From the NCBI GenBank assembly GCA_050258755.1, contig JBLMZI010000010.1, forward strand, positions 1 to 64,000: a stretch of 64,000 bases of DNA, read 5' to 3'. The notes beneath the pieces were generated by a model. That model searched no databases. It was not told the DNA's origin and worked only from the letters and a program-made list of their open reading frames with translations. The translations under genes and the position numbers were made by a program. Of the stretch, positions 42,891 through 51,521 are shown in pieces. Origin of the DNA: JBLMZI01 sp050258755 (GTDB lineage: Bacteria > Bacillota > Syntrophomonadia > Syntrophomonadales > DTU052). Within the stretch, counting starts at the first letter, position 1, and every line of letters starts with the position of its first letter.

Positions 42891-43421
42891 GTGGCTGTCA
42901 TATCGGCTTATACTGCTTTTGGGGACGCCGGGAATACGCTGGTCGATCTGCTGCGTGATTCGCTGACGCCGGGGCTGATTCAAAATCCGGAAATGATCGG
43001 GCTTTGTTCACCAGCCGACAAAGGGGATCTCAGGCTGACGGTGTACCCATATTCCATAAAGGAGAACCGGGAGTTCCGGCGCGGTTCGGGCATGCCGGTC
43101 AAATCTTACACAGGGTACTATTTGCTGACCGCCCATTCCAAGGCGGAGATCCAGCTCAGGGCGTTCGACGAAGCCGCCATTCTTGGCGGGGCCATTCAGA
43201 CCCTGGCCAACAACGGAATTATTCCGCCGTCCTACCTGCGCGGCTCCTTGCTGCAGCAGGATGAGGAACTCAAAATGGCCCAGTATTACATCGCACCGGA
43301 AGAGATGTCGAAAATCTGGTTTTTCCCGAATATCCCCTATAAACTCTCGGTCGGATTCATGGTGTGGCCGATCGTTCTGGACCTTGATGCGCCAATCGTC
43401 GGTGTGCGGGTTTCCGGATAG
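42891..43421 (+). CDS. DUF4255 (Pvc16 N-terminal-like) tail cap/terminator protein
   Basis: 176 aa from GTG 42891, directly preceded by GGGGGG. It matches the DUF4255 family: an N-terminal helix NTLVDLLRDSLTPGL, the core DLRLTVYPYSIKENREFR, YYLLTAHSK and a long helix AAILGGAIQTLANNGIIP. These proteins cap the inner tube end in Afp- and PVC-like contractile particles. It is 83 bases behind the AAA ATPase and 30 bases before an Ig-like protein, on the same strand. Confidence 0.8.
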   Translation: MAVISAYTAFGDAGNTLVDLLRDSLTPGLIQNPEMIGLCSPADKGDLRLTVYPYSIKENREFRRGSGMPVKSYTGYYLLTAHSKAEIQLRAFDEAAILGGAIQTLANNGIIPPSYLRGSLLQQDEELKMAQYYIAPEEMSKIWFFPNIPYKLSVGFMVWPIVLDLDAPIVGVRVSG

Positions 43422-43451
43422 ATCGGGGTTTTGAAAGCTGCGAGGTGAAGC

Positions 43452-44258
43452 ATGGATTACGTATCGGTAATAAAACTCGGCGGACCGGTTTCGCTGGTGG
43501 TGAATCTGGTTGACGATTACACCGGGGATGGCTGCAATGATGGCGATTTAACTGTTTTTCTGGACGGTGTGCGCAATAAACCGGAGCGGAAGCGAAATGG
43601 GTCGTTTGTCTTCCGAGACCTGTCTGAACCCAGCTGCCGGGTGATCGTACGCGGCGATCGGTTTTTGGAGGAAAGCTTTACGGTGAACCTGGATGACCTG
43701 GACCCGAAAAGCCCGGTGGTGCCGGTCAGCCTGAAACCAGCCACGACGTATCAGTTCCGGAAGCATTCCCCGGTTATTCGGGTGACCGTGGTGGATCAGA
43801 ACGGGGACCCGCTGCCGGATGTCACGATCCAGGCGGTGCTGACCAGCGACGAATGCGCGCGGGCACGAGTTGGTTCTCCGGGAGCTGAACCCGGGGATCA
43901 GCAGATTTCGGTGGTTGATATCACCGGTAAAATCGCATCTGGCGATGAATACCGGTTTAACACCCGGGACGGGGAAGAACTCGGAACAGCGATGATTCTG
44001 GCACCAGGGGAGTCTGAAGGGGCGTACCGACTGACGGCCCCGTTGGCAAACCCGCTGCCCAGAGGGTGTCTGCTGATGCCGCTCTTGAAAAGCCGCACCA
44101 ACCGAAAGGGCGAGGCGGTATTCGGTTTCCGAAATCTGTACCAGAAGACCTGCGGGGTTCGGCTGCGCTTTACGCTGGGAGATCAGGTGATGGAGCGCGA
44201 AGGCGTGCTCGAAGAGGCGACTACATGGGGATTGGGAACGATCCGTTTCCCGGATTGA
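43452..44258 (+). CDS. Ig-like/carboxypeptidase-regulatory domain protein of the contractile injection module
   Basis: 268 aa, no signal peptide. The first 95 residues (LVVNLVDDYTGDGCNDGDLTV then FVFRDLSEPSCRVIVRGDRF) resemble the beta-sandwich found in Pvc16-type proteins or encoded beside DUF4255. A second beta domain starts near VIRVTVVDQNGDPLPDVTI. The C-terminal part ends in another G-(E/A)-A-V-F-G-F-R-N-L strand pattern. GAGGTGA precedes ATG 43452. Probably a decoration or cap accessory of the particle; the role is inferred from context only. Confidence 0.6.
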   Translation: MDYVSVIKLGGPVSLVVNLVDDYTGDGCNDGDLTVFLDGVRNKPERKRNGSFVFRDLSEPSCRVIVRGDRFLEESFTVNLDDLDPKSPVVPVSLKPATTYQFRKHSPVIRVTVVDQNGDPLPDVTIQAVLTSDECARARVGSPGAEPGDQQISVVDITGKIASGDEYRFNTRDGEELGTAMILAPGESEGAYRLTAPLANPLPRGCLLMPLLKSRTNRKGEAVFGFRNLYQKTCGVRLRFTLGDQVMEREGVLEEATTWGLGTIRFPD

Positions 44259-44269
44259 TCCGGGACCTG

Positions 44270-44920
44270 TTATTCCTTCAGCCCGGAATCGCCGTACCGC
44301 TCATAGAGAAGCTTGTCAAGACGCTCTACCGAGGCTGAGTGGAGCTGGGGCCGCAGTGAAAAATAGATATGCTTGGCGGCTTTTGCGATGTTCTCAGGCG
44401 AAAGATCGTTATAAATAGTTTCCGCAAACGTAATCCACATCAGGCCCAATAACCAGGCGTTCTGGGCCATATATTCCTTTTCCAGGCTGGAGACAAACGG
44501 TTTCATAATCCCGGCCGCCACCCAGGTGTCGAAGATCTCGATAATCATTTGATGGCGTGCGCGGACCTTGGCGCTGAAGCTCTCGCGCAGCAGGGGGTCC
44601 CGTTTGACCAGGGCATTCAATTCCTTAAAAGTGAACCGGTAAGCCACCATCAGAGCGGACAACTTCACCGAAAACTCCAGAATTCCTTCCTCGGAGTTAT
44701 GAAAGCCCGGCGTTTCCCACATGACCGTCATCTGCGCGTACATCTGCTCGAACAGCTCGCGCACGATTTCTTCCTTATTTGAGAAATAGTAATACAAATT
44801 ACCCGGACTGATCCCCATTTCCGCCGCGATATGGTTGGTTGTGGTCGCGCTCGCGGAATGAAGGTTAAAGAGATGACGGGCTTTCTCTAGAATTTGGTCT
44901 CTGCGCTTCGAACCGCTCAT
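44270..44920 (-). CDS. TetR-family transcriptional regulator
   Basis: 216 aa. HTH at about 10-55: ILEKARHLFNLHSASATTTN, then HIAAEMGISPGNLYYYFSNKE, the classic TetR signature. The C-terminal helical domain (about 60-216) binds a ligand and dimerises. It ends 11 bases from the convergent Ig-like gene. AGGAGG precedes the ATG. A 16-bp dyad lies 114 bases upstream and probably marks its own operator. Target genes are not evident. Confidence 0.85.
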   Translation of the reverse strand: MSGSKRRDQILEKARHLFNLHSASATTTNHIAAEMGISPGNLYYYFSNKEEIVRELFEQMYAQMTVMWETPGFHNSEEGILEFSVKLSALMVAYRFTFKELNALVKRDPLLRESFSAKVRARHQMIIEIFDTWVAAGIMKPFVSSLEKEYMAQNAWLLGLMWITFAETIYNDLSPENIAKAAKHIYFSLRPQLHSASVERLDKLLYERYGDSGLKE

Positions 44921-45033
44921 GCTTCCAGTGCCTCCTTCAATCGCTTCTCTATTAAGATATCACATTTGGATGAATGATCTGAATATGGGGCCAGGTCTTG
45001 ACTGCCGATGCCGATATAACTTATTCTTTAGCC

Positions 45034-45049
45034 TAGAGCAAGTGCTCTA
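45034..45049. promoter_or_regulatory. Candidate TetR operator
   Basis: Dyad TAGAGCA-AG-TGCTCTA with perfect 7-base arms in the spacer between the TetR gene and the CxxC protein gene. Confidence 0.55.
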
Positions 45050-45095
45050 AAATGTAACCTGCAAATTGGATCCTAGCGGACCACTACCCCTGACG

Positions 45096-45129
45096 GCGGA
45101 CTACCCCCCTGTAGTCCGCACTTTTTTTC
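45096..45129 (+). terminator. Isolated terminator-like hairpin
   Basis: Stem GCGGACTAC/GTAGTCCGC, 6-nt loop, then ACTTTTTTT. No plus-strand gene precedes it within 800 bases, so it ends either read-through from the module at 40-44 kb or a short unrecognised transcript. Confidence 0.65.
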
Positions 45130-45139
45130 TTCAGCTGAA

Positions 45140-45167
45140 TTGATTTTTCCAGCAAAGCGGATATAAT
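45140..45167 (+). promoter_or_regulatory. Promoter of the CxxC zinc-ribbon gene
   Basis: TTGATT, 16-base spacer, TATAAT. The leader would be about 115 nt with small stems CCTAA/TTAGG (about 45218) and AGCTT/AAGCT (about 45250). Confidence 0.65.
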
Positions 45168-45288
45168 ATAGGTAACGCCCATATGCTTGCGGATGAACGT
45201 TAGTCCCTTCTCGATTGCCTAAGGCTTAGGGAAGCAGGTTATAACAGGAGCTTCCCAAAGCTAGGGCCAAATACGAGGAGGTTTTTTA

Positions 45289-45597
45289 ATGTACAACGAC
45301 AAAGTTCTCAACTGCAAGGACTGCGGCCGCGACTTCGAATTCACGGCATCTGAACAGGCATTTTACGCGGAGAAGGGTTTCGCAAACGAACCTGGCCGCT
45401 GCCCGGAATGCCGTGCAGCTCGCAAAGGCGACAATCGTGGCAATCGTGGCGGCGGTTTCCGTCAAGAGCGCCAGATGTTTCCTGTAATCTGTGCATCCTG
45501 TGGCGTAGAAACCCAGGTTCCGTTCCAGCCGAGCGGTGACCGTCCGGTTTACTGCCGGGATTGCTTCAGACCGCAGCCCCGCCGCAACGCCTGGTAG
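45289..45597 (+). CDS. CxxC zinc-ribbon protein
   Basis: 102 aa with two Cys4 sites: C-K-D-C...C-P-E-C (about 9-42) and C-A-S-C...C-R-D-C (about 68-94). The linker is basic and Gly/Arg/Asn rich (RKGDNRGNRGGGFRQER), a nucleic-acid-binding look. This doublet is a known small family of Bacillota and Chloroflexota called CxxC-x17-CxxC proteins. Strong GAGGAGG, a strong promoter, long leader and strong terminator suggest high expression. Possible role in RNA or DNA binding; not established. Confidence 0.8.
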   Translation: MYNDKVLNCKDCGRDFEFTASEQAFYAEKGFANEPGRCPECRAARKGDNRGNRGGGFRQERQMFPVICASCGVETQVPFQPSGDRPVYCRDCFRPQPRRNAW

Positions 45598-45610
45598 GTT
45601 TTGCAATCAA

Positions 45611-45644
45611 ACCCCCGGACTTTTTAAGTCCGGGGGTTTTTTAT
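45611..45644 (+). terminator. Rho-independent terminator
   Basis: Twelve-base stem ACCCCCGGACTT/AAGTCCGGGGGT with loop TTT, then TTTTTA. Confidence 0.9.
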
Positions 45645-45873
45645 TGGTCAAAAACGAGGGGCAAGCCGTTGGCTTGCCGCCGAATCACGGGCCAAGGAAG
45701 CAGGAAAAAGCCACCGCCGGCTCGAAACGGATATAGCGAGACAAGGTGAACTTTGAATCGGTCAAATCAAGTCTTCATGGCAATTGAGTTTATATGCGGT
45801 AAGCATCAGGCTAGCCTTTGGGTTATGAACGGCAAGCGTAGGTTGGCCGAAAGCGCGATTGGAGGGTATTCGG

Positions 45874-46572
45874 TTGCGGCAGGGAAATGGTTTGCTCAAA
45901 GAGAGAATTAAAGCTGGCGCCTTGGCTTTGGGCGCTGATTTAGTCGGCTTTGCGCCGGTGGAGCGGATGGCTGGAGCGCCGGAAGGATTCCGGCCGCATG
46001 ATTTGATGCCTAATGCGCGCACGGTGATTGCATTGGCGCTGCGAATCCCCGAAGCAGCGGTCCGGCTTCGGCACAAGACCACCTACAGCCGGGTGAACGG
46101 CAATGCCATGGATCGGCTGGATGATTTAGCTTTTCGGCTGGCCGGGCTGATCGAGGATCTTGGCGGCCTGGCTTATCCGGTACCGGCTGATGAGCCATAC
46201 CTGTCATGGAACGCCGAACGGCGGCATGGGCAGGGCGATCTTTCGCACCGTCATGCGGCAGCCGCGGCGGGGCTTGGGGTGCTTGGAAAGAATCATCTAT
46301 TGATGACCCCGAAGTTTGGAAACCGGGTGAATCTGGTGACGGTTTTAACCGATCTTGCGATTGAGCCTGACCCGGTTATAGAGAGAAGCCTCTGCCCCGA
46401 CGAGTGTGAGCTCTGTCTAAAAGTGTGTCCGGCGGCTGCGATCGGCCCGGAGAGCACGATGCCGATTCGCTGCCGGGAACGGATAAACTGTATACTGCCG
46501 CGCGGCTTTGAGGTGTATGGCTGCTGGGAATGCCGGCGGGTGTGTCCGGGCGGTAGATCCACTGCGGAATAG
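45874..46572 (+). CDS. 4Fe-4S double-cluster protein related to epoxyqueuosine reductase
   Basis: 232 aa from TTG 45874, eight bases after GGAGG. The N-terminal 160 residues resemble the cobalamin-binding half of QueG (ALGADLVGFAPVERM; LSHRHAAAAAGLGVLGKN). The C-terminus has two cluster motifs: C-P-D-E-C-E-L-C-L-K-V-C-P and GCWECRRVCP. It lacks the HEAT-repeat C-terminus of true QueG (about 380 aa), so it belongs with the shorter paralogues seen in anaerobes with corrinoid or dehalogenase-type chemistry. It precedes another Fe-S protein by about 90 bases. Confidence 0.75.
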   Translation: MRQGNGLLKERIKAGALALGADLVGFAPVERMAGAPEGFRPHDLMPNARTVIALALRIPEAAVRLRHKTTYSRVNGNAMDRLDDLAFRLAGLIEDLGGLAYPVPADEPYLSWNAERRHGQGDLSHRHAAAAAGLGVLGKNHLLMTPKFGNRVNLVTVLTDLAIEPDPVIERSLCPDECELCLKVCPAAAIGPESTMPIRCRERINCILPRGFEVYGCWECRRVCPGGRSTAE

Positions 46573-46665
46573 AGAGAGACAAACCCTTTGAAAGAAGCCT
46601 GACTTGATGGATTGGTTTGCCGGGTTGGGGTGTTTGAAGAGAATGACATAATGGAGGTTCATGGC

Positions 46666-47589
46666 GTGAAAACAATTGTGCTGGCGGCGGCGGGAACGGT
46701 CGGGGGCGTCCTTGTGCTGGCCGTCATTTTGTATGTGTGGCTGGAAAGGTCGGTATTTCCCAAACCATCCACCCGGGTTTTCTGGAATCTAAGCCCTATG
46801 CCGCTGAAAAAGCGGCTGGAAGGATACTTTTACGGGGTCAGACCGGATTTGTACCTTAAGCCCGCGACCTGGGACTGGGTTCAACGCCATTTCGACCAGG
46901 ATCAAACCGGGGATTCCTATCACGGTAAGGTTGTCACCCGGGAACACGCAGGAAAAATCATTGCTTTGAACCGTCCGATCGAGATTCCGGATCTGGAACA
47001 CATCGTTCCCTATGCAACCGCCCGGAGTATTATTCTACGGGAACCGATGCCCGTCATTGCGGCAATGGATTGCCCGTGCCGAGCCCAGAAGGCGGATGCC
47101 TGCGAACCGCGGGATGTCTGCCTGGTGGTGGGCGAACCGTTTGTCTCCTTCGTTCTTGAGCACCATCCGAAAAAATCGCGCCGATTGAGCGTGGACGAGG
47201 CCCTGGCCATGCTTGAAGCCGAGGAGCAGCGCGGACATATTCACACGGCATGGTTCAAAGACGTGATGCACGACCGGTTTTATACCATCTGCAACTGCTG
47301 TCCCTGCTGCTGCCTCGGCATGGCCTCCTACCAGCGCGGGACTGCCCGGATTGCTCACTCCGGCTACCGTCCGGTTTTTCAGCGGGAAAGCTGCTCAGCC
47401 TGTGGAATCTGCACAGAAATCTGCCCTTTTCATGCGATTACCATCCATGAAGATGCGTACGCAATGGTCGATCTTGACTGCTGCATGGGCTGTGGGCTTT
47501 GTGTTTCGCACTGTGCCGTGGAAGGCATTACGCTCGAACTGGCTCCGGAAAAGGGAATTCCGCTGGATGTTGATGCACTCGATTCATGA
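46666..47589 (+). CDS. Membrane-anchored 4Fe-4S ferredoxin-like protein
   Basis: 308 aa from GTG 46666, eight bases after GGAGG. One N-terminal helix (about 3-28), then a large domain with two cysteine clusters, DCPCRAQKADAC and ICNCCPCCCLGM, and a C-terminal bacterial ferredoxin with CSACGICTEICPF and CCMGCGLCVSHC for two 4Fe-4S clusters. The middle clusters may bind extra centres. Probable role in membrane-linked electron transfer. The upstream Fe-S gene lies on the same strand. Confidence 0.75.
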   Translation: MKTIVLAAAGTVGGVLVLAVILYVWLERSVFPKPSTRVFWNLSPMPLKKRLEGYFYGVRPDLYLKPATWDWVQRHFDQDQTGDSYHGKVVTREHAGKIIALNRPIEIPDLEHIVPYATARSIILREPMPVIAAMDCPCRAQKADACEPRDVCLVVGEPFVSFVLEHHPKKSRRLSVDEALAMLEAEEQRGHIHTAWFKDVMHDRFYTICNCCPCCCLGMASYQRGTARIAHSGYRPVFQRESCSACGICTEICPFHAITIHEDAYAMVDLDCCMGCGLCVSHCAVEGITLELAPEKGIPLDVDALDS

Positions 47590-47619
47590 AGCGAAAGAGC
47601 AGCGGATGAACAGGATGGC

Positions 47620-47670
47620 AACCGCCGCTTTCACAGGCCATGGGCTTTGGAAAGCGGCGGTTTGGTTTTA
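47620..47670 (+). terminator. Rho-independent terminator
   Basis: Thirteen-base stem AACCGCCGCTTTC/GAAAGCGGCGGTT, then TGGTTTTA. It also lies just past the stop of the minus-strand DUF3892 gene. Confidence 0.75.
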
Positions 47671-47892
47671 AAAAGACGGCAGGTTGTCCAGATTGTCGAA
47701 TTCGGTATCGTTTGGATTGCTTCGCAAGTAAGGGCGGCCGGTCCGTGAGTGGCTGACATTGACGTTGGCGATGAGCCCCTGGCTGGATAAATCAATGGCT
47801 TGATCCAGGTCATACACCGAACCGTCCTCCAGCATCACTTCCATGATTTCACCCGATTCGTTTTTCCGTACATGGGTGATTCGCGTTTTCAC
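47668..47892 (-). CDS. DUF3892 family small protein
   Basis: 74 aa. The DUF3892 pattern is clear: TRITHVRKNESGEIMEVMLE, then YDLDQAIDLSSQGLI and NVSHSRTGRPYLRS, ending in an acidic tail. Function unknown. GTG 47892 has AAAGGA about nine bases upstream; ATG 47904 has no site. Single gene, convergent with the ferredoxin gene. Confidence 0.75.
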   Translation of the reverse strand: MKTRITHVRKNESGEIMEVMLEDGSVYDLDQAIDLSSQGLIANVNVSHSRTGRPYLRSNPNDTEFDNLDNLPSF

Positions 47893-48020
47893 TCGTCGCT
47901 TCATCCTTTCGGTTCTGTTGATAAGCAAAGTCCGTTATAGCGTTCGCCAAAACGGGGAATCCATGCGTCTGAATTGAAAAGTAGGTATAATGGTCAAAAC
48001 GGGCGTTGGAGGCGGGCTGT

Positions 48021-48665
48021 GTGAAAAAGGGTTTATGGTTGCTGATCGCAGCGGCGATTGTAGTGCTTGGTCTCGGGTATACCGGTTTTCTGCCGGGGTT
48101 ATCGGGATTAATGGGGACAGATCAGATGCGGAATCTGGGAATTGACCCGTCGGCTGCGGACCAGCAGTTGGCCAGCGGTGTGGTTCCCGGGATCAAAGAG
48201 GCCCAGGGAAAGGCATCACTCGCACTTTCCTCAGGACAGCTGACCGTGCTCGAACGCCGGTATGCCTCGAAGACCATCCCGGTTACGGCTGACGCACAGG
48301 TGAAAGTGAATACGGACGGAACCGCGGAAGTATCCGGGAAATTGATTGTGGATCAGATTCCGGATTACGCCCGGCGGGCCGGTATATCGGAAGAAATGAC
48401 CCGTAATTTTGTCGCGTATCTGCCCGAAAAAAAAGAGGTGCCCTTTTATGCGAAGGTCGGCGCGGAAGCGGCCGGGGGAGATGCCGGTCTTGCCCTGCAG
48501 GCAGTAGAGCTTGGACGGATTGATGTGCCGAAGTCCGCTTTGAAAGCGGCCAATCCTATGATGAACCGGCTGGTGCTGCAGCACCTGCGCCAGGTGACCG
48601 GGGTTGACCCGAAAACGATTCGGATCGAGAACGGTCAATTGCTGCTGGAAGGTTCAGTGCGTTAA
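48021..48665 (+). CDS. Membrane-anchored hypothetical protein
   Basis: 214 aa from GTG 48021 after GGAGG. N-terminal helix (about 3-22), then a soluble extracytoplasmic domain. It contains beta strands (IPVTADAQVKVNTDGTAEVS, KLIVDQIPDY) and a final KTIRIENGQLLLEGSVR that resembles lipid- or substrate-binding DUF2140/YceB-like folds. I cannot assign a family. TATAAT at 47986 may be its -10. Single gene with its own terminator. Confidence 0.55.
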   Translation: MKKGLWLLIAAAIVVLGLGYTGFLPGLSGLMGTDQMRNLGIDPSAADQQLASGVVPGIKEAQGKASLALSSGQLTVLERRYASKTIPVTADAQVKVNTDGTAEVSGKLIVDQIPDYARRAGISEEMTRNFVAYLPEKKEVPFYAKVGAEAAGGDAGLALQAVELGRIDVPKSALKAANPMMNRLVLQHLRQVTGVDPKTIRIENGQLLLEGSVR

Positions 48666-48706
48666 ACGGCGGGCCATTAAAGCGACAAACAGCTTTAAAT
48701 GCATAG

Positions 48707-48753
48707 AAACGGCATTCCACCGCGGAATGAAAGCGCGAGGGATGCCGTTTTTC
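48707..48753 (+). terminator. Rho-independent terminator
   Basis: AAACGGCAT/ATGCCGTTT stem with an inner stem, followed by TTTC. Confidence 0.7.
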
Positions 48754-48888
48754 GATTTCCTGCCCGGCGGTATTTCGGTTTAAAGCTTTGGCGCGCCGGC
48801 GTTTCTTATCGCAAGGTATCCATGTTCTGCCCGAAAAAAGGAGGAGAAAGGCGGCTGTGACAGGAATCTATCAACAGGAGGAAATCGA

Positions 48889-50805
48889 ATGGACGCATTT
48901 GACGTACTGGCCAATTTGCCGCTCTTTCGGGGTTTGGATCGGGTTAACCTGGCCAAGCTGGTGCCTGAGCTCGAACTTGCGCGCTGTCAGGCCGGCGAGG
49001 TCTTGTTTCATAAAGGAGATACCGGAGATTCGCTGTATATTATTTTGTCCGGGGAAGCGATCGTTTCGCTGCCGCTTCCCGACGGCGGCGAAGTTGAAAT
49101 CGCGCGTCTGGGGTTGGGGGAGTGTTTCGGCGAGATGGCCCTTTTGGCCGGTGAGCCGCGTTCCGCTTCGGTTCGCGCGAATCAGGAGTTGGAGATGTTT
49201 CGGCTCAGCCGGGATCGGTTCGATGCCCTGCTGACCCGCCACCATGCCCTGGCGATCTATTTTTCCGGGCTGCTGGCCCGACGCCTGATTCAAACCAACC
49301 GTAAATTTTTACCCGATGCCGGACCGGATCCGGGGCAGGAGCTTGATAATACGGCGACTACACCGATGGTTGACGCGGGCGAGGCAGCCGAGCAACCGAG
49401 GCGTCCGCTTTCCGGTCTTCAGCGCTGGATTCTCGCACTCGGCGCGGTGGTGGTTTTTCTGAGCGGTTATGGCCTTCACCAGGCCGGACTTCGGGACCAG
49501 CATGTTGTGCTGGTCGAACTGCTTCTAATCGCAACCGTGATCTGGATGGCAAACATTCTGCCGTTCCACCTGGTCGCAATGGCGTTGCCGCTGGCGGCCG
49601 TGATTTTCAAGGCCGCTGAACCCGCGAAGGCCTTCGCCGGGTTTGCCAGCCCATCCTGGTTTCTGGCCCTGGGTATCTTCGCGCTGATCGCGGCGATTTC
49701 AAGGACAGGATTGCTGTATCGCCTGACCCTGCTCTTCTTAAGCCGATTTCCGCCCGGATATGCCGGACAGCAGATCGCCCTGGTTTTATCGGGGTTGATC
49801 CTCACTCCCGTGATTCCGTCGCCGGTCGGGCGCTCGGCGCTGGCTGGACCGCTGGCGCTGAATCTGGCTGAGATTCAGCGATTTGGCCGGCGCACTACCG
49901 AATCGGCCGGTCTTGGTCTGGCTTGTCTGCTTGGATTTGGGCATCTTGGCTTTCTCTTTTTAAATGGACAGCCCAGTAACTTTTTGGTGCTCGGCCTCAT
50001 GCCTGCGACCGCGGCTGAAGCGGTGCACTGGGGATCGTGGCTGTTGGCGGCGCTTCCGGCCGGGCTGGTGTTTACGGGTTTGAGTCTCGGACTTCTGCTC
50101 GTTTTCTATCCGGCAAAAAATGAAGCCCGATTGGATCCGCACCTGATTGAGGTTCAGCTTCAGGTGCTCGGGGAACCAAAAGCCAAGGAGGTTCGCTCTT
50201 TGGCGGTCGGCCTGCTGATGCTGGCCGGGTTTGCCACCGAAGGATTTCACGGCATCGGGGCGGCCTGGATCGCGCTGATTGGGTTTGCGGCTTTGATGCT
50301 GTTGAGAGTACTTGATGAATCGGATATCCGCCAGGAGATTGATTGGCCGTATCTGATCGCCTTTGGGGCACTAATCGGATTCGGTCAGGCGGTACAGGCA
50401 AGCGGCTTGACCGACCGGGCCGCGGGCGCGGTGCTCCCCTTACTCGGCGGTATGCTGAATCATCCGGCTGTTTTTCTGGTCACGTCCGGAGCGCTGATGT
50501 TTATGATTCTCTTTGCGGTCCCGTTTGTACCGGCGATCGTGATCGGTTTTCTGACCCTGACGCCGCTGGCTTCGGCGGCCGGAATCCATCCGATGGTGTT
50601 GGGCATTGTGCTGTTGATGTCAGCGACATCCTGGTTCCTCCCGTACCAGAGCGATGTGCTGCTCAGCCTGCTGTACGGCTCGGAAGGCCGGCTTTTTCAA
50701 CCGGGGCAGGCTCTGCCGGCTTCTTTTGGCCATGTCGTGATTACCTTGATCGCGATCGCGTTGTCTGTTCCCTGGTGGATTTGGATGGGATTAATTCAGT
50801 CTTAA
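48889..50805 (+). CDS. Cyclic-nucleotide-binding domain fused to an SLC13/DASS anion transporter
   Basis: 638 aa. Residues about 8-125 are a cNMP-binding (Crp-like) domain with LFHKGDTGDSLYIILSGE and the phosphate-cassette-like GECFGEMALLAGEPRSASV. A Pro/Glu linker leads to about eleven transmembrane helices (175-638) of the divalent anion:Na+ symporter type, with SPVGRSALAGPLAL and a second SATSWFLPYQSD re-entrant motif in place of the usual S-N-T pair. A transporter gated or regulated by a cyclic nucleotide is implied. AGGAGG lies seven bases before ATG 48889. Substrate could be sulfate or a dicarboxylate. Confidence 0.8.
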   Translation: MDAFDVLANLPLFRGLDRVNLAKLVPELELARCQAGEVLFHKGDTGDSLYIILSGEAIVSLPLPDGGEVEIARLGLGECFGEMALLAGEPRSASVRANQELEMFRLSRDRFDALLTRHHALAIYFSGLLARRLIQTNRKFLPDAGPDPGQELDNTATTPMVDAGEAAEQPRRPLSGLQRWILALGAVVVFLSGYGLHQAGLRDQHVVLVELLLIATVIWMANILPFHLVAMALPLAAVIFKAAEPAKAFAGFASPSWFLALGIFALIAAISRTGLLYRLTLLFLSRFPPGYAGQQIALVLSGLILTPVIPSPVGRSALAGPLALNLAEIQRFGRRTTESAGLGLACLLGFGHLGFLFLNGQPSNFLVLGLMPATAAEAVHWGSWLLAALPAGLVFTGLSLGLLLVFYPAKNEARLDPHLIEVQLQVLGEPKAKEVRSLAVGLLMLAGFATEGFHGIGAAWIALIGFAALMLLRVLDESDIRQEIDWPYLIAFGALIGFGQAVQASGLTDRAAGAVLPLLGGMLNHPAVFLVTSGALMFMILFAVPFVPAIVIGFLTLTPLASAAGIHPMVLGIVLLMSATSWFLPYQSDVLLSLLYGSEGRLFQPGQALPASFGHVVITLIAIALSVPWWIWMGLIQS

Positions 50806-50870
50806 ACAGCCACCGGGCATGCTAGAGGAAAAGGGACCAAACGACGAAGACGAAGGAGACAACGAACCCC

Positions 50871-51479
50871 ATGCAGGAACGAATTGATCGGCAGATTGAC
50901 TTCATTTTGGAAATAGACCGGATCAAACAGATTGTGCGGCAGAACTATTTGGCGGACGGTTCCCGGCGGGAAAACGATGCTGAACACTCCTGGCACCTGG
51001 CTTTGATGGCGATGCTGCTGACAGAACACGCGGTTGACCAGGAACTGAACCGGCTGAAGACGATTGAAATGGTGCTTATTCACGATCTGGTTGAGATCTA
51101 TGCCGGGGACACTTATTGCTATGATGAAGCCGGGCGGAGCAGCCAGACGGAACGCGAGCGGGCGGCGGCAGCCCGGCTTTTTGCCATTCTTCCAGAGGAT
51201 CAGGAGGCGCGGTTTACCGCACTGTGGGAGGAATTTGAGGCGATGGAAACGCCGGAAGCCCGGTTTGCCGGGGCCCTGGACCGTTTTCAGCCGATGCTGT
51301 TGAACTTTACGTCTGGTGCGGCGTCCTGGCGGGAACACACCATATCCGGAAAACAAGTGATAGACCGGAACCGGGCCCCCTTGCAGCAGATCCCCGCGCT
51401 TTGGAAACGCGCGGATGAAATGATCCGCACGGCGGTGGCCCGCGGCGATCTGATCCCGACTGAGAAGCCCGAAAAGTGA
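50871..51479 (+). CDS. HD-domain hydrolase (YfbR/HDDC2-like 5'-nucleotidase)
   Basis: 202 aa. The HD motif residues are present: RRENDAEHSWHLALMAML, then LIHDLVEIYAGD and a distal Asp in ALDRFQPMLLNF. The family removes phosphate from deoxynucleoside monophosphates with a divalent metal. AAGGAG precedes ATG 50871. Sixty-five bases after the transporter; closes at a perfect hairpin. Confidence 0.85.
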   Translation: MQERIDRQIDFILEIDRIKQIVRQNYLADGSRRENDAEHSWHLALMAMLLTEHAVDQELNRLKTIEMVLIHDLVEIYAGDTYCYDEAGRSSQTERERAAAARLFAILPEDQEARFTALWEEFEAMETPEARFAGALDRFQPMLLNFTSGAASWREHTISGKQVIDRNRAPLQQIPALWKRADEMIRTAVARGDLIPTEKPEK

Positions 51480-51521
51480 AGAAGGTCTTTTCGCGCTCTC
51501 GGTGCTGTAACGCAAAGAAAA

